A stretch of 64,000 nucleotides of DNA from Notoacmeibacter marinus (lineage in GTDB: Bacteria > Pseudomonadota > Alphaproteobacteria > Rhizobiales > Rhizobiaceae): positions 248,001 through 312,000 of the forward strand of contig NZ_NBYO01000002.1 of NCBI RefSeq assembly GCF_002238045.1. Direction: 5' to 3'. The notes beneath the pieces were generated by a model that saw only the letters and a program-made list of their open reading frames with translations, was not told the DNA's origin and did not search any database. Of this stretch, positions 27,287 to 35,782 are shown piece after piece (positions within the stretch are counted from its first letter, which is position 1; each line of letters starts with the position of its first letter). A program made the translations under genes and the position numbers.

Positions 27287-29056
27287 TCAGGCGGTGCCGT
27301 CCGTCTTGCCGCGCCTCTGCAATTCCGGCAGATCGGCATAGGCCGAAACCTTCTGCCGCAGGGCTTCCGTTTCCAGAACCTCGACATCGGTTTGCGATTT
27401 CAGCCAGCCGCCCATGGCGTGTGGAAGGCTGAATTCCTCGTCGGCATCGCTCAGAGCTTCGTCGAGCTCCTCGAACACCTTCTCATCGTCCGCTCCCGCC
27501 GGATCGGCGGAGAGAGCATCGGCAAGGTCGCCATCCTGCGCCAGAAGAGCCTGTAACGCCTCGACGAGACGCAGATGGCTTTCGGCCTCGACCGCTTCCA
27601 GTCCATCGACCAGCGCTTTCCAGATTTCCGGGCGGTCGATCGCCAGATGCACGAAGCGTGCAAGCCCGCCCTCGACAGCGTTTCGCCAGAAGAAGTCCAC
27701 GCTCCAGCCCATGAAAGCCGGTTCGCTCAATTCTTCCGACGTGACGAACGCATCGAAGAGAAGAAAATCGCAGATCTGGGCGTTCAGTTCATGCGCCGCG
27801 GTATCGTCCTCCTGCGCCATCACCTCGTCGCTTAGCATCAGGGGAATCGAGAGGGCGGCATGGCCGCCTTCTTCGCGATCCGCAGTATCGGCGTTTGCCG
27901 GTTCCGGTTGGTCGGTGGCGGCCACATGAGGCGCTTCATCCGTGGCGCCGACGGCGTCTTGCGCCTCCGAACGACCCGGCTCCTCCGCCACGGTAGGTTC
28001 GGTATCCGCGCTCGCGTCGACTTCGTCGTCGCCATCGGCTTCGAAACCGCCGGTCACCATTTCCTCAAGCCGGCGAAGCCGTTCCTGATGCTCATCCGGT
28101 GTCATGGACGCGATCTGGTCGCCGAGACTGACCTTCTCGCTATAGGCCGGCATTGCCTCGTCCTTGTTTTCAGGAAAGGCATCCTCATGCCCCTCTCGCG
28201 CTTCACCGACCGCACGGTCTCCCAACATATCGTCGGCATCCTCGACGATGTCCGTCACGTCGGGAATCATCGAGGGCGCTTCCATTGCCACGCCGTCATC
28301 CGCCGACTCATCCGTCGGGGCGCTCTCGTGAGCCAGCCCGTCTTCCGCCGGTAATGCGTCCGTTGGATCGTTTCCGACGTCGCTCGCCTCGTCCGGCTGC
28401 ACGATCGCAGCAGCATCGCCATCGATCGTTGCATGAGATTCATCAGAAACACCAACCGCTTCCGAAGCAACAATTTCTTCGGCCGGTTCGGCAACCGCCA
28501 CACTCTCATCGTCGGATCGCGAGCGGGATAGCGTTTCTGCACCTTCACCGTCGGTATCGAGCGCGTCTTCGGTAACTGACGCATGATCGGAATCGGGCAT
28601 GTTGGCAGGTGAACCGCCATGATCCCTCTCATTCAGAAAGGCCTGAATGTCGGCATTCGAACGGCGCAGCGTTTCCAGATGCGCTTCGATATCGCGGCCA
28701 ATGTCGCGAAAGGTCGGAGCCTGCGCAAACGGGTTACTGCCCTGCGCACCAGCGTGGGCCAGGGCGGCGGACAAAGTGTCGGCTGCGGATTGAACGTCGC
28801 TCGCCGCTTTCTCCACCACGGCTGGATCGTCATCGTCTTTCTGGACGGTCTGTGTCTGCCCCTCGCCCATGGCTTCGGCAGCAGCGGATGCGACAAGTCG
28901 CTTCAGAGCGCTTTTATTGTCGTCGGGCCTGTCTGGCGCATTACCTTCCGCGCTCTTGAAGAGCCCTTTCAGGCGCGCACCCACTTCGTCCTTAGTGACT
29001 TGGGGATGAATAGACTCGTCCGTCTTCTTCTTTTTTTTCAGCAGACCATTCAGCAT
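27287..29056 (-). CDS. large acidic protein with DUF4375-like C-terminal domain, unknown
   Basis: A 589-residue protein of unusual build. It starts MLNGLLKKKKKTDES (basic), followed by about 400 residues rich in Asp, Glu, Ala and Ser with few hydrophobics, so largely disordered. Residues about 425-520 form a helical domain (ELNAQICDFLLFDAF...DFFWRNAVEGGLARFV) resembling DUF4375/DMP19, a helical family of unclear function. There is no signal or membrane helix. The ATG at 29056 follows AGGG. It lies downstream of ilvN on the same strand and convergent with the haemoglobin gene. I infer a scaffold or DNA-mimic-like acidic protein only from composition; no function is assigned. Confidence 0.7.
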   Translation of the reverse strand: MLNGLLKKKKKTDESIHPQVTKDEVGARLKGLFKSAEGNAPDRPDDNKSALKRLVASAAAEAMGEGQTQTVQKDDDDPAVVEKAASDVQSAADTLSAALAHAGAQGSNPFAQAPTFRDIGRDIEAHLETLRRSNADIQAFLNERDHGGSPANMPDSDHASVTEDALDTDGEGAETLSRSRSDDESVAVAEPAEEIVASEAVGVSDESHATIDGDAAAIVQPDEASDVGNDPTDALPAEDGLAHESAPTDESADDGVAMEAPSMIPDVTDIVEDADDMLGDRAVGEAREGHEDAFPENKDEAMPAYSEKVSLGDQIASMTPDEHQERLRRLEEMVTGGFEADGDDEVDASADTEPTVAEEPGRSEAQDAVGATDEAPHVAATDQPEPANADTADREEGGHAALSIPLMLSDEVMAQEDDTAAHELNAQICDFLLFDAFVTSEELSEPAFMGWSVDFFWRNAVEGGLARFVHLAIDRPEIWKALVDGLEAVEAESHLRLVEALQALLAQDGDLADALSADPAGADDEKVFEELDEALSDADEEFSLPHAMGGWLKSQTDVEVLETEALRQKVSAYADLPELQRRGKTDGTA

Positions 29057-29180
29057 GACAAACCCTGACGCGGACAATGAACTGCCACCGAGTCTGTGCC
29101 TCTATGGTCAACATCCTGCTAATAGGGCGGACGGCTCTACCGAAGAGCCGCAACATGGTAAATGAACGGTTAGCAGCCGG

Positions 29181-29759
29181 TCATTCCAACATGCCTTCCG
29201 CGCCGCGCGAAAGGGCGACCACGCCTGTTCGGCAGACTTCGATGAGGCCCAGCGGCGCCATGATCGAGATGAACTGCTCGATCTTGGAGACCCGTCCGGT
29301 GATCTCGAAGATGAAATGCTCGGTATTGGCGTCGATCACCGTGCCGCGGAAAGCCTCGCACAGGCGCAGCGCCTCAACGCGCTTTTCGCCGGTCCCCGCA
29401 ACCTTGACCAGGGCAAGCTCCCGCTCGATCGGCTTGTCGTGTCCCTTGGAGGTTGCCACGAGGTTCAGATCGACGACGCGATGAACCGGCACGATTCGCT
29501 CAAGCTGGTGGCGAATCTGCTCCAGCACATGCGGCGGCCCGCTCGTCACGATCGTGATCCGCGACAGGTGCTTCTCGTGCTCGGTCTCCGAGACGGTCAG
29601 GCTTTCGATATTGTAGCCCCGGCCGGAGAAGAGGCCGATGACTCGCGCCAGTACGCCCGGCTCATTGTCCACGAGAACCGATAGTGTCCGGCGCTCTGCG
29701 CTCTCGGTCTCCTTGGTGATGAAATAGGCCGAGGCGGGTGGTTGCAATTTGACGTTCAT
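29181..29759 (-). CDS. ilvN: acetolactate synthase small (regulatory) subunit
   Basis: A 192-residue regulatory subunit (IlvH/IlvN family). The N-terminal ACT domain reads RTLSVLVDNEPGVLARVIGLF and binds valine for feedback inhibition; the C-terminal half ends with the typical IEVCRTGVVALSRG. It activates the catalytic subunit encoded just upstream (23-base gap). A small hairpin with a 7-bp stem (29132-29150) lies behind it but has no T-run. Confidence 0.96.
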   Translation of the reverse strand: MNVKLQPPASAYFITKETESAERRTLSVLVDNEPGVLARVIGLFSGRGYNIESLTVSETEHEKHLSRITIVTSGPPHVLEQIRHQLERIVPVHRVVDLNLVATSKGHDKPIERELALVKVAGTGEKRVEALRLCEAFRGTVIDANTEHFIFEITGRVSKIEQFISIMAPLGLIEVCRTGVVALSRGAEGMLE

Positions 29760-29782
29760 GATTATTCTCCGTCTCAGACCAG

Positions 29783-31576
29783 TCAGACCAATTGTGCGCC
29801 TTCGCGATCGATTGCCTTGGAGACAACCTCATCGCTGGCTTCGTCCGGCAACAGCATCTCGTTATGCGCCTTGCCGGACGGAATCATCGGGAAACAATTG
29901 GCCAGATTGGCCACCTCGCAGTCGAAGATCACCGGGCCGGGCGTTTCGATCATCTCCTGGATGGCATCGTCCAGATCGTCCGGCTTGGCGCAATGCAGTC
30001 CGGTGGCGCCGAACGCTTCGGCCATCTTGACGAAATCGGGCAGTGCTTCCGAATAGGAATGCGATAGTCGGTTGCCATGCAGCAATTGCTGCCACTGGCG
30101 CACCATGCCCATATAGTGATTGTTCAAGATGAAGATTTTCACTGGCAGGTCATACTGGATCGCCGTCGAAATCTCCTGCATGGTCATCTGCACGGACGCA
30201 TCGCCCGCAATGTCGATGACCAGCGCATCGGGATGCGCGGCAGCGACGCCGACCGCCGCTGGCAGGCCATATCCCATCGTTCCGAGCCCGCCGGAGGTCA
30301 TCCATCGGTTCGGCTCCTCGAAGCCGTAGAACTGGGCCGCCCACATCTGGTGCTGGCCGACTTCCGTAGTGATGAAGGTTTTGCGATCCTTGGTCAGCTC
30401 ATACAGCCGCTGAATGGCGTATTGCGGCATGATGATATCGTCATTGGGCGAATAGGCCAGACAATCGCGCGCCTTCCAGCTTTCGATCTGTTCCAGCCAG
30501 GGTTTCAGGCGCCCCTTATCGGCGGAACCGGCCCGCCAGAGCCGAACCATATCTTCCAGCACATGGCCGCAATCGCCGATGATCGGAACATCGACATGCA
30601 CGATCTTGTTGATCGAAGACGGATCGACGTCGATATGAATCTTTCGGCTATTCGGCGAGAAGGCATCCAGCCGTCCGGTGATGCGATCGTCGAACCGCGC
30701 GCCGATGCACAGCATCACGTCGCAATCGTGCATGGCCATATTGGCCTGATAGGTGCCGTGCATGCCGAGCATGCCGAGCCAACGCTCGCCGGACGCTGGA
30801 TAGGCCCCGAGCCCCATCAGGGTGGAGGTGATCGGAAAATCGGTCAGCTGGACGAATTCGCGCAACAGATGCGACGCTTCCGGCCCGGAATTGATGACGC
30901 CGCCGCCCGAATAGATGACGGGCTTCTTGGCATGGCGCAGAAGTTCGATCGCTTCGCGCACCGTATCTGAACGGCTGCGGATGGACGGCTGATAGCTCGT
31001 GCGCCGTTTTGCCGCACTCGGCGGTATATAGGTGCCGGTCGCAAACTGAACGTCCTTCGGAATGTCGACGAGCACCGGTCCCGGCCGGCCTGTCGTCGCA
31101 ATGCGAAACGCCTCGTGCATGATCTCCGGCAGTTCGTCGACATTGCGCACCAGCCAGTTGTGCTTGGTACAAGGCCGCGTCACGCCGACCGTATCGCATT
31201 CCTGGAATGCGTCCGAGCCGATAACGGCAGTGGGAACCTGGCCGGATATGCAGACGAGTGGGATGGAATCCATCAGCGCGTCCTGCAACGGCGTCACCGC
31301 ATTGGTCGCACCCGGCCCGGAGGTCACCAGCATGACGCCGCACCGCCCGGTGGATCGGGCATAGCCCTCGGCCATATGACCTGCGCCCTGTTCGTGGCGG
31401 ACCAGGATGTGGCGGACGGTCTCCTGCTGGAAAATCTCGTCATAGATGGGAAGGACGGCGCCGCCCGGATAACCGAAAATATCCGTGACCCCATTATCGA
31501 TCAGCGCCTGCACCACCATTTCGGCGCCTGTCATCTGCCGCGCGCCTGCTTCCCGTCGTCCGTTTCCTTCGGCCAT
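29783..31576 (-). CDS. ilvI: acetolactate synthase large (catalytic) subunit
   Basis: A 597-residue thiamine-diphosphate enzyme that condenses two pyruvates (or pyruvate and 2-oxobutyrate) in the first common step of branched-chain amino acid synthesis. The catalytic glutamate is in VRHEQGAGHMAEGYAR; the cofactor motif is AGDASVQMTMQE...FILNNHYMG, with GDAS in place of GDGS as is usual in alphaproteobacteria. The start follows a leader region that carries an attenuator. It is the first gene of ilvI-ilvN; dctP and cox genes are unrelated in control. Confidence 0.96.
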   Translation of the reverse strand: MAEGNGRREAGARQMTGAEMVVQALIDNGVTDIFGYPGGAVLPIYDEIFQQETVRHILVRHEQGAGHMAEGYARSTGRCGVMLVTSGPGATNAVTPLQDALMDSIPLVCISGQVPTAVIGSDAFQECDTVGVTRPCTKHNWLVRNVDELPEIMHEAFRIATTGRPGPVLVDIPKDVQFATGTYIPPSAAKRRTSYQPSIRSRSDTVREAIELLRHAKKPVIYSGGGVINSGPEASHLLREFVQLTDFPITSTLMGLGAYPASGERWLGMLGMHGTYQANMAMHDCDVMLCIGARFDDRITGRLDAFSPNSRKIHIDVDPSSINKIVHVDVPIIGDCGHVLEDMVRLWRAGSADKGRLKPWLEQIESWKARDCLAYSPNDDIIMPQYAIQRLYELTKDRKTFITTEVGQHQMWAAQFYGFEEPNRWMTSGGLGTMGYGLPAAVGVAAAHPDALVIDIAGDASVQMTMQEISTAIQYDLPVKIFILNNHYMGMVRQWQQLLHGNRLSHSYSEALPDFVKMAEAFGATGLHCAKPDDLDDAIQEMIETPGPVIFDCEVANLANCFPMIPSGKAHNEMLLPDEASDEVVSKAIDREGAQLV

Positions 31577-31641
31577 CGTCCCGTTGTCCTGTCTGTCCCG
31601 CCCAATGCGGCGGTTTGTCCCAACTCATGTCGTGAAGGCAA

Positions 31642-31663
31642 TAAAAAAGGCCCTTTCGGGCCT
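31642..31663 (-). terminator. attenuator terminator upstream of ilvI
   Basis: On the minus strand AGGCCC-GAAA-GGGCCT forms a perfect 6-bp stem with a GAAA loop, followed by TTTTTTAT. It lies 65 bases before the ilvI start and inside its leader, so it ends transcription before the structural genes unless it is prevented from forming. Confidence 0.88.
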
Positions 31664-31669
31664 GATTTT

Positions 31670-31721
31670 CCGCGCATGGGTGGCAAATGCCGGGCGGCTA
31701 CGCCACCCTGCCCATGCGCGG
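31670..31721 (-). promoter_or_regulatory. long leader stem (pause hairpin) of the ilvI attenuator
   Basis: CCGCGCATGGG (minus 31721-31711) pairs perfectly with CCCATGCGCGG (31680-31670), an 11-bp stem extended by GGTGGC/GCCACC after a short bulge. The 5' arm is inside the leader-peptide frame, so a ribosome stalled upstream or running through it would control the fold. The alternative antiterminator pairing is not resolved by eye. Confidence 0.75.
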
Positions 31722-31751
31722 TCCTACGAGTACGATACGAATAGAAATCAT
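31698..31751 (-). CDS. ilv leader peptide, 17 residues
   Basis: From the ATG at 31751 the minus strand reads MISIRIVLVGPRMGRVA, then TAG. Six of residues 2-9 are Ile, Val or Leu (I2, I4, I6, V7, L8, V9), the amino acids made by the downstream pathway. The frame ends within the long leader stem, 34 bases before the terminator hairpin. Stalling at these codons in starvation should favour read-through. A predicted transcription start coincides with the ATG, so the peptide may be translated leaderless, as known for trpL in Sinorhizobium. Confidence 0.82.
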   Translation of the reverse strand: MISIRIVLVGPRMGRVA

Positions 31752-31757
31752 GACCCG

Positions 31758-31786
31758 CATCAAGCATGAGCAATGCCTCCCGTCAA
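31758..31786 (-). promoter_or_regulatory. candidate promoter of the ilvIN operon
   Basis: Minus-strand TTGACG (31786-31781), 17 bases, then TTGATG (31763-31758). The -35 is good, the -10 weak. The predicted transcript begins about at the leader-peptide ATG (31751). Confidence 0.45.
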
Positions 31787-31908
31787 GAGATGCCGGCCAT
31801 CGGACGATTGGAGTGCAGGCAGCTAGCCGGCTGTTAACAGGATTTTGGCAACGGCGTTCTTATAGTCTGCGAGCCCGGCGAAGACCCGCCGCTAGATTTG
31901 GGACGAAG

Positions 31909-33981
31909 ATGGATAAACCGTCGACACATTTTCCGGCCGCTACAGGCGAGCGCCTCAAGGCAGATGGTCGCCGCGAGAATGGTTTTCTCGATGACAACGG
32001 CAAGTTCGTCAAACGCAACCGAGCCGAAGGTTACGTGATCCAGTGCGACGGCAACAACGCTATCATCATGGCGAAAGGTGGCGGCGATGCAGCCGGCTCC
32101 GACGATTACTGGGCGGTCGGCCAGATGATCTCGGTTCGAGTCAACGAGAACCGCATTGTCGGCTTCGTCTATAAGGTCGATACGGTCGCCGAGGCCTGGG
32201 ACCCCAAGGCCATCAACCAGCTACGTGTGGTTATCGAAATCGTCGGCGAAGTCCGCCAGACCGAGAACGGTGCCCCGGTCTTTTCGCGCGGCGTGACTAC
32301 CTATCCCTATATGGGCGCTGTCGCCCACCGCATCCGGGCCATCGATCTAGAGGCCATGTACACCTCCGAGAACGGCGGTTTGGCCATCGGCACGCTCTCC
32401 CAGGACGAGCGCGTCTCCGCGACCATCGATGTCGAGAAACTGCTATCCCGCCATTTCGCGGTCGTCGGCTCCACGGGCGTCGGAAAGTCGACGGCAATCG
32501 CTTTGCTCTTGCGAAAGATCGTCGAAATCAGACCCCAGCTGCGCGCACTGGTTCTCGACCCGCATAATGAATTTGCTGCCGCCTTTGGCGACAAGGCGCT
32601 GACCATCGATGCCAACCAGCTCGACCTGCCCTACTGGATGTTCCGCTTCGAGGAGTTCATCGAGGTGATCTATCGTGGCCGCCCTGCACCGGTGGACGAA
32701 CGCGACGCGCTGCAGGATCTCATCCCCCTCGCCAAGCAGCGCTATGAATCGGGCGGACGGCCCGAGGCCAGCGTACTGGTCCGCAACCAGCAGGAGATAT
32801 CAAACCACACGGCCGATACGCCCGTGCCATACCGAATGCAGGATCTGCTTGCGCTGATCGACGAACGGATCGGCCAGTTGGAAGGCAAGGAGGACCGCCC
32901 CCATCTTCGGGCCATCCGCAACCGGCTTAGAACCCTTCTGTTCGACAACCGGTTTCAGTTCATGTTCGGACGCAACGCCGTTTCCGACTGTATGCAGGCT
33001 ACTCTTGCCAAAGTGTTCCGCCTGCCGATCGACGGCAAGCCGATTTGCGTCTTCGAAATGAGCAATCTGCCGAGCGAAGTCGTCAACGCCGTCGTGTCGG
33101 TGCTTTGTCGGATCGCGTTCGAACTGGCGACATCGTCCGATGGTTCCATCGAAACCCTCGTCCTTTGCGAAGAAGCCCATCGCTATATTCCGGCCGACAA
33201 AAGCGCCGGTTTCCTGCCGACGAGACTCGCCATTTCGCGGATCGCCAAGGAAGGCCGTAAATATGGCGTGCACCTCGGTATCGTGACCCAACGACCCGGC
33301 GAACTGGACCAGACTATCCTGTCGCAATGCTCGACCATCTTCGCCATGCGGCTGGCCAATGAATACGATCAGGAGATCATTCGGCGAGCATCCGTTGGCG
33401 CAGCCAAATCGACGCTCTCATTTCTGTCGTCGATCGCAAATCGCGAATGCATCGCTTTTGGCGAAGCGTTTCAGACGCCCATGCGGATGCAGTTCGAAAA
33501 CCTGCCTGGCGAACACTTGCCCGGCGCTCATATCTACGAACAGCGTGACGCTATCGCGAACGGCAAAAAAGCGCCCAATCTCGGCAAGGTTATCGCGCGT
33601 TTGCGAACGGAGGGTGCAGCCGAGGACGGAAATGGCAAGGTTTCCTGGTCCGCCCCAGCGCGTGAAACCGAAGGGCAGGATCGAGGCGCCGATCCCGGCG
33701 GGCAGGACATGCTCAGCCGCGTGCGCGCCCGGGTGCTGCTGGCGGATGGCGACGCCAATGACGAAGGGGCGGACAACGCTCAATTGCAGACGAATGCAGA
33801 CGCATCGAAGAAGGCGCATAGACCCGTCGTTCCGTCGGGCCCCTCCGCGCAGTCGCCCAAACCTGAGCCCAGGGCGGCGAACGACAAACAGAGAACCAGT
33901 CGGTTCGATCTGTCCGACCGTTCAGCGGCTGGGCGTACGACCAATAATGATCTGATGAAGCAATTCCGGCCGAAGCGCTGA
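31909..33981 (+). CDS. HerA-like DNA translocase ATPase (DUF87)
   Basis: A 690-residue ATPase of the HerA/FtsK superfamily. A HAS-barrel-like N-terminal part (residues about 40-160) precedes Walker A GSTGVGKST near residue 188. Walker B is within ETLVLCEEAHRYIP, followed by the sensor region GIVTQRPGELDQTILSQ. The C-terminal 110 residues are disordered and charged. HerA hexamers pump DNA, usually with the nuclease NurA; no nurA is next to it here. The start at 31909 follows GGGACGAAG. It is divergent from the ilvI leader and convergent with the GGDEF gene (7-base gap). Confidence 0.85.
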   Translation: MDKPSTHFPAATGERLKADGRRENGFLDDNGKFVKRNRAEGYVIQCDGNNAIIMAKGGGDAAGSDDYWAVGQMISVRVNENRIVGFVYKVDTVAEAWDPKAINQLRVVIEIVGEVRQTENGAPVFSRGVTTYPYMGAVAHRIRAIDLEAMYTSENGGLAIGTLSQDERVSATIDVEKLLSRHFAVVGSTGVGKSTAIALLLRKIVEIRPQLRALVLDPHNEFAAAFGDKALTIDANQLDLPYWMFRFEEFIEVIYRGRPAPVDERDALQDLIPLAKQRYESGGRPEASVLVRNQQEISNHTADTPVPYRMQDLLALIDERIGQLEGKEDRPHLRAIRNRLRTLLFDNRFQFMFGRNAVSDCMQATLAKVFRLPIDGKPICVFEMSNLPSEVVNAVVSVLCRIAFELATSSDGSIETLVLCEEAHRYIPADKSAGFLPTRLAISRIAKEGRKYGVHLGIVTQRPGELDQTILSQCSTIFAMRLANEYDQEIIRRASVGAAKSTLSFLSSIANRECIAFGEAFQTPMRMQFENLPGEHLPGAHIYEQRDAIANGKKAPNLGKVIARLRTEGAAEDGNGKVSWSAPARETEGQDRGADPGGQDMLSRVRARVLLADGDANDEGADNAQLQTNADASKKAHRPVVPSGPSAQSPKPEPRAANDKQRTSRFDLSDRSAAGRTTNNDLMKQFRPKR

Positions 33982-33988
33982 CCTTTGC

Positions 33989-34750
33989 TCAGGCGCAGAC
34001 GCGGTTCCGGCCCTCGCGCTTGGCCTGGTAGAGCATACGGTCCGCCCGCCGATACAACTCTTCCGCCGTCTCATCGCCGTTCCATACAGCGACGCCGACG
34101 GATGTCGTCACGCGCAGATGCACATTGTCCGTTAGAATATCGATCGTTGCGATGGCCTTGCGCAGCCGGTCGGCGAAACCAGGCAACCCTGACGCACCCA
34201 TATTGGGCGTGACGACAGCAAATTCCTCGCCGCCAAGCCGTGCGACGACATCGTGATAGCGCGTGAAATCCTTCAGGACCTTGGCGACCGCTTTCAAAAC
34301 TTCGTCGCCAACATCATGGCCGTGCGTGTCATTGACGGTCTTGAAGTGATCCAGATCGAGGATCATCAGACCGATCGGCCGCTTAATCCGGCCGAACTCT
34401 TCCATGTATTCGCGCAGGGCATCGTCGAAATAGCGGCGATTCTGCATGCCGGTCAGGCCATCGGTCAGCGCCACATGCTCCAGCGTCTCACTGCGTTCGG
34501 AAAGATTCGCCGTCATCTTCCGCAGCTTGTGTTCCTCTCGGGCATGGGAGCGCAGGAGCGGATAAATGTAGAGCGTGCCGAAAAGGAGCGCAGCGCCCTG
34601 AATGACCAGCGCGCCATGAGTGAACGCGCGCAGACCATAATTGGACGACAATTCATCCGATACATAAAGTGCGAACGCCAGCAGCCCACTCGCCATCAAA
34701 AGGGCAAACGTGAACGCAAAAAAGGCCAGTTCGGATTTGTGAAAACGCAT
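33989..34750 (-). CDS. membrane GGDEF diguanylate cyclase
   Basis: A 253-residue protein with two transmembrane helices (residues about 8-30 and 46-66) and a short linker coiled coil. The GGDEF domain carries LDLDHFKTVNDTHGHDVGD and the active site LGGEEF near residue 175. RYHD lies five residues before GGEEF, an intact inhibitory I-site. It should make cyclic di-GMP at the inner membrane. There is no periplasmic sensor loop of size. The start at 34750 is chosen because MRFHKSELAFF leads directly into helix 1. Confidence 0.9.
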   Translation of the reverse strand: MRFHKSELAFFAFTFALLMASGLLAFALYVSDELSSNYGLRAFTHGALVIQGAALLFGTLYIYPLLRSHAREEHKLRKMTANLSERSETLEHVALTDGLTGMQNRRYFDDALREYMEEFGRIKRPIGLMILDLDHFKTVNDTHGHDVGDEVLKAVAKVLKDFTRYHDVVARLGGEEFAVVTPNMGASGLPGFADRLRKAIATIDILTDNVHLRVTTSVGVAVWNGDETAEELYRRADRMLYQAKREGRNRVCA

Positions 34751-34845
34751 TGAGCCGGCGATCCTCGTTGTTCCGGCAGCATAATGAAACCGCCCTAAAC
34801 ATCTCTTAAGCGGCGCACTGTTCCCCAAGGTAACTGGTCACGCGA

Positions 34846-35763
34846 TTAGGCGATATAAACAGGCGGTTGGCATCTGTCGAGCCGCTCCCATTCGGGGCCG
34901 AGTTGATTTCGGAACCAGGTGGTTTGGCGCTTGGCGTATTGCCGCGTGGCATTAATCGATTGAACGATGGCCTCACCCTTTTCGATCTGCCCATCCAGCA
35001 TGGCAGCGATCTGCGCGACGCCGATTGCCCTCATGGCCGGCAGCGAACGATCCAGTTTCAAGGACAGGAGGTGCCGGACTTCGTCGACAGCCGGCCCCGC
35101 CATCATCGTTTCGAAGCGCTCGGCGATACGCATCCGCAACTCACCGCGATCCGGTACCAATAGCAGGCGTCGCGTTTTCTCAAGGTCGACAAGCGGCATA
35201 CTGCCCTTTCCCTGATGCTCGGTGAGCGGAACGCCGGATGCCTCAAAAACCTCAAGGGCCCGGAGAATGCGCTGCGCATCGTTTTTGCCGATCGCGGCGG
35301 CAGCGGACGGATCGCATTGCGCAAGCTCGGCATGAAGCGCTTCCGATCCTTCGCTCTGCCAGCGTGCGCGAAGATTCTGGCGGATGATGTCTGGAACGGG
35401 TGGCATGGTGGAAAGCCCACCTTCCAGGGCCCGGAAATAGAGCCCCGTGCCGCCCACAATAATCACGGAGCGGTCTGCAAGCGGGCCGGCCAGCAATACC
35501 TCCACATCGCGAGACCACTGGCCAACGGAATAGGCGTCAGCGGGAGAAACATGGCCGAACAGATGATGCGGTGCGGCAGCGAGTTCCGATGCGCTTGGGC
35601 GTGCCGTCAGCCGGTCGAGCACGTCATAGACCTGCATGGAGTCCGCATTGATGATGACCGCGCCCGTCTTCACTGCCATTTCGACGGCCAGCGCCGTCTT
35701 GCCGCTTGCCGTCGGCCCAGCTATCAGAGTAGCCGCGCCGTGAGCCCTCTTTCCACCTGTCAT
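34846..35763 (-). CDS. miaA: tRNA dimethylallyltransferase
   Basis: A 305-residue enzyme that adds dimethylallyl to A37 of tRNAs reading UNN codons. The P-loop GPTASGKTALA is at residues about 16-26; INADSMQVY, GGTGLYFRAL and SINATRQYAKRQTTWFRNQ follow in family order. The ATG at 35763 lies 19 bases from the serB ATG on the opposite strand; an ATG at 35784 (adding MERISAS) is possible and would overlap it. The frame continues further upstream but only as the antisense of serB. Confidence 0.95.
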   Translation of the reverse strand: MTGGKRAHGAATLIAGPTASGKTALAVEMAVKTGAVIINADSMQVYDVLDRLTARPSASELAAAPHHLFGHVSPADAYSVGQWSRDVEVLLAGPLADRSVIIVGGTGLYFRALEGGLSTMPPVPDIIRQNLRARWQSEGSEALHAELAQCDPSAAAAIGKNDAQRILRALEVFEASGVPLTEHQGKGSMPLVDLEKTRRLLLVPDRGELRMRIAERFETMMAGPAVDEVRHLLSLKLDRSLPAMRAIGVAQIAAMLDGQIEKGEAIVQSINATRQYAKRQTTWFRNQLGPEWERLDRCQPPVYIA

Positions 35764-35782
35764 CGAAGCCGAGATCCTTTCC

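Noticed and set aside
29132-29150. 7-bp stem hairpin after ilvN
   Set aside because: No T-run on either strand, so not called a terminator.
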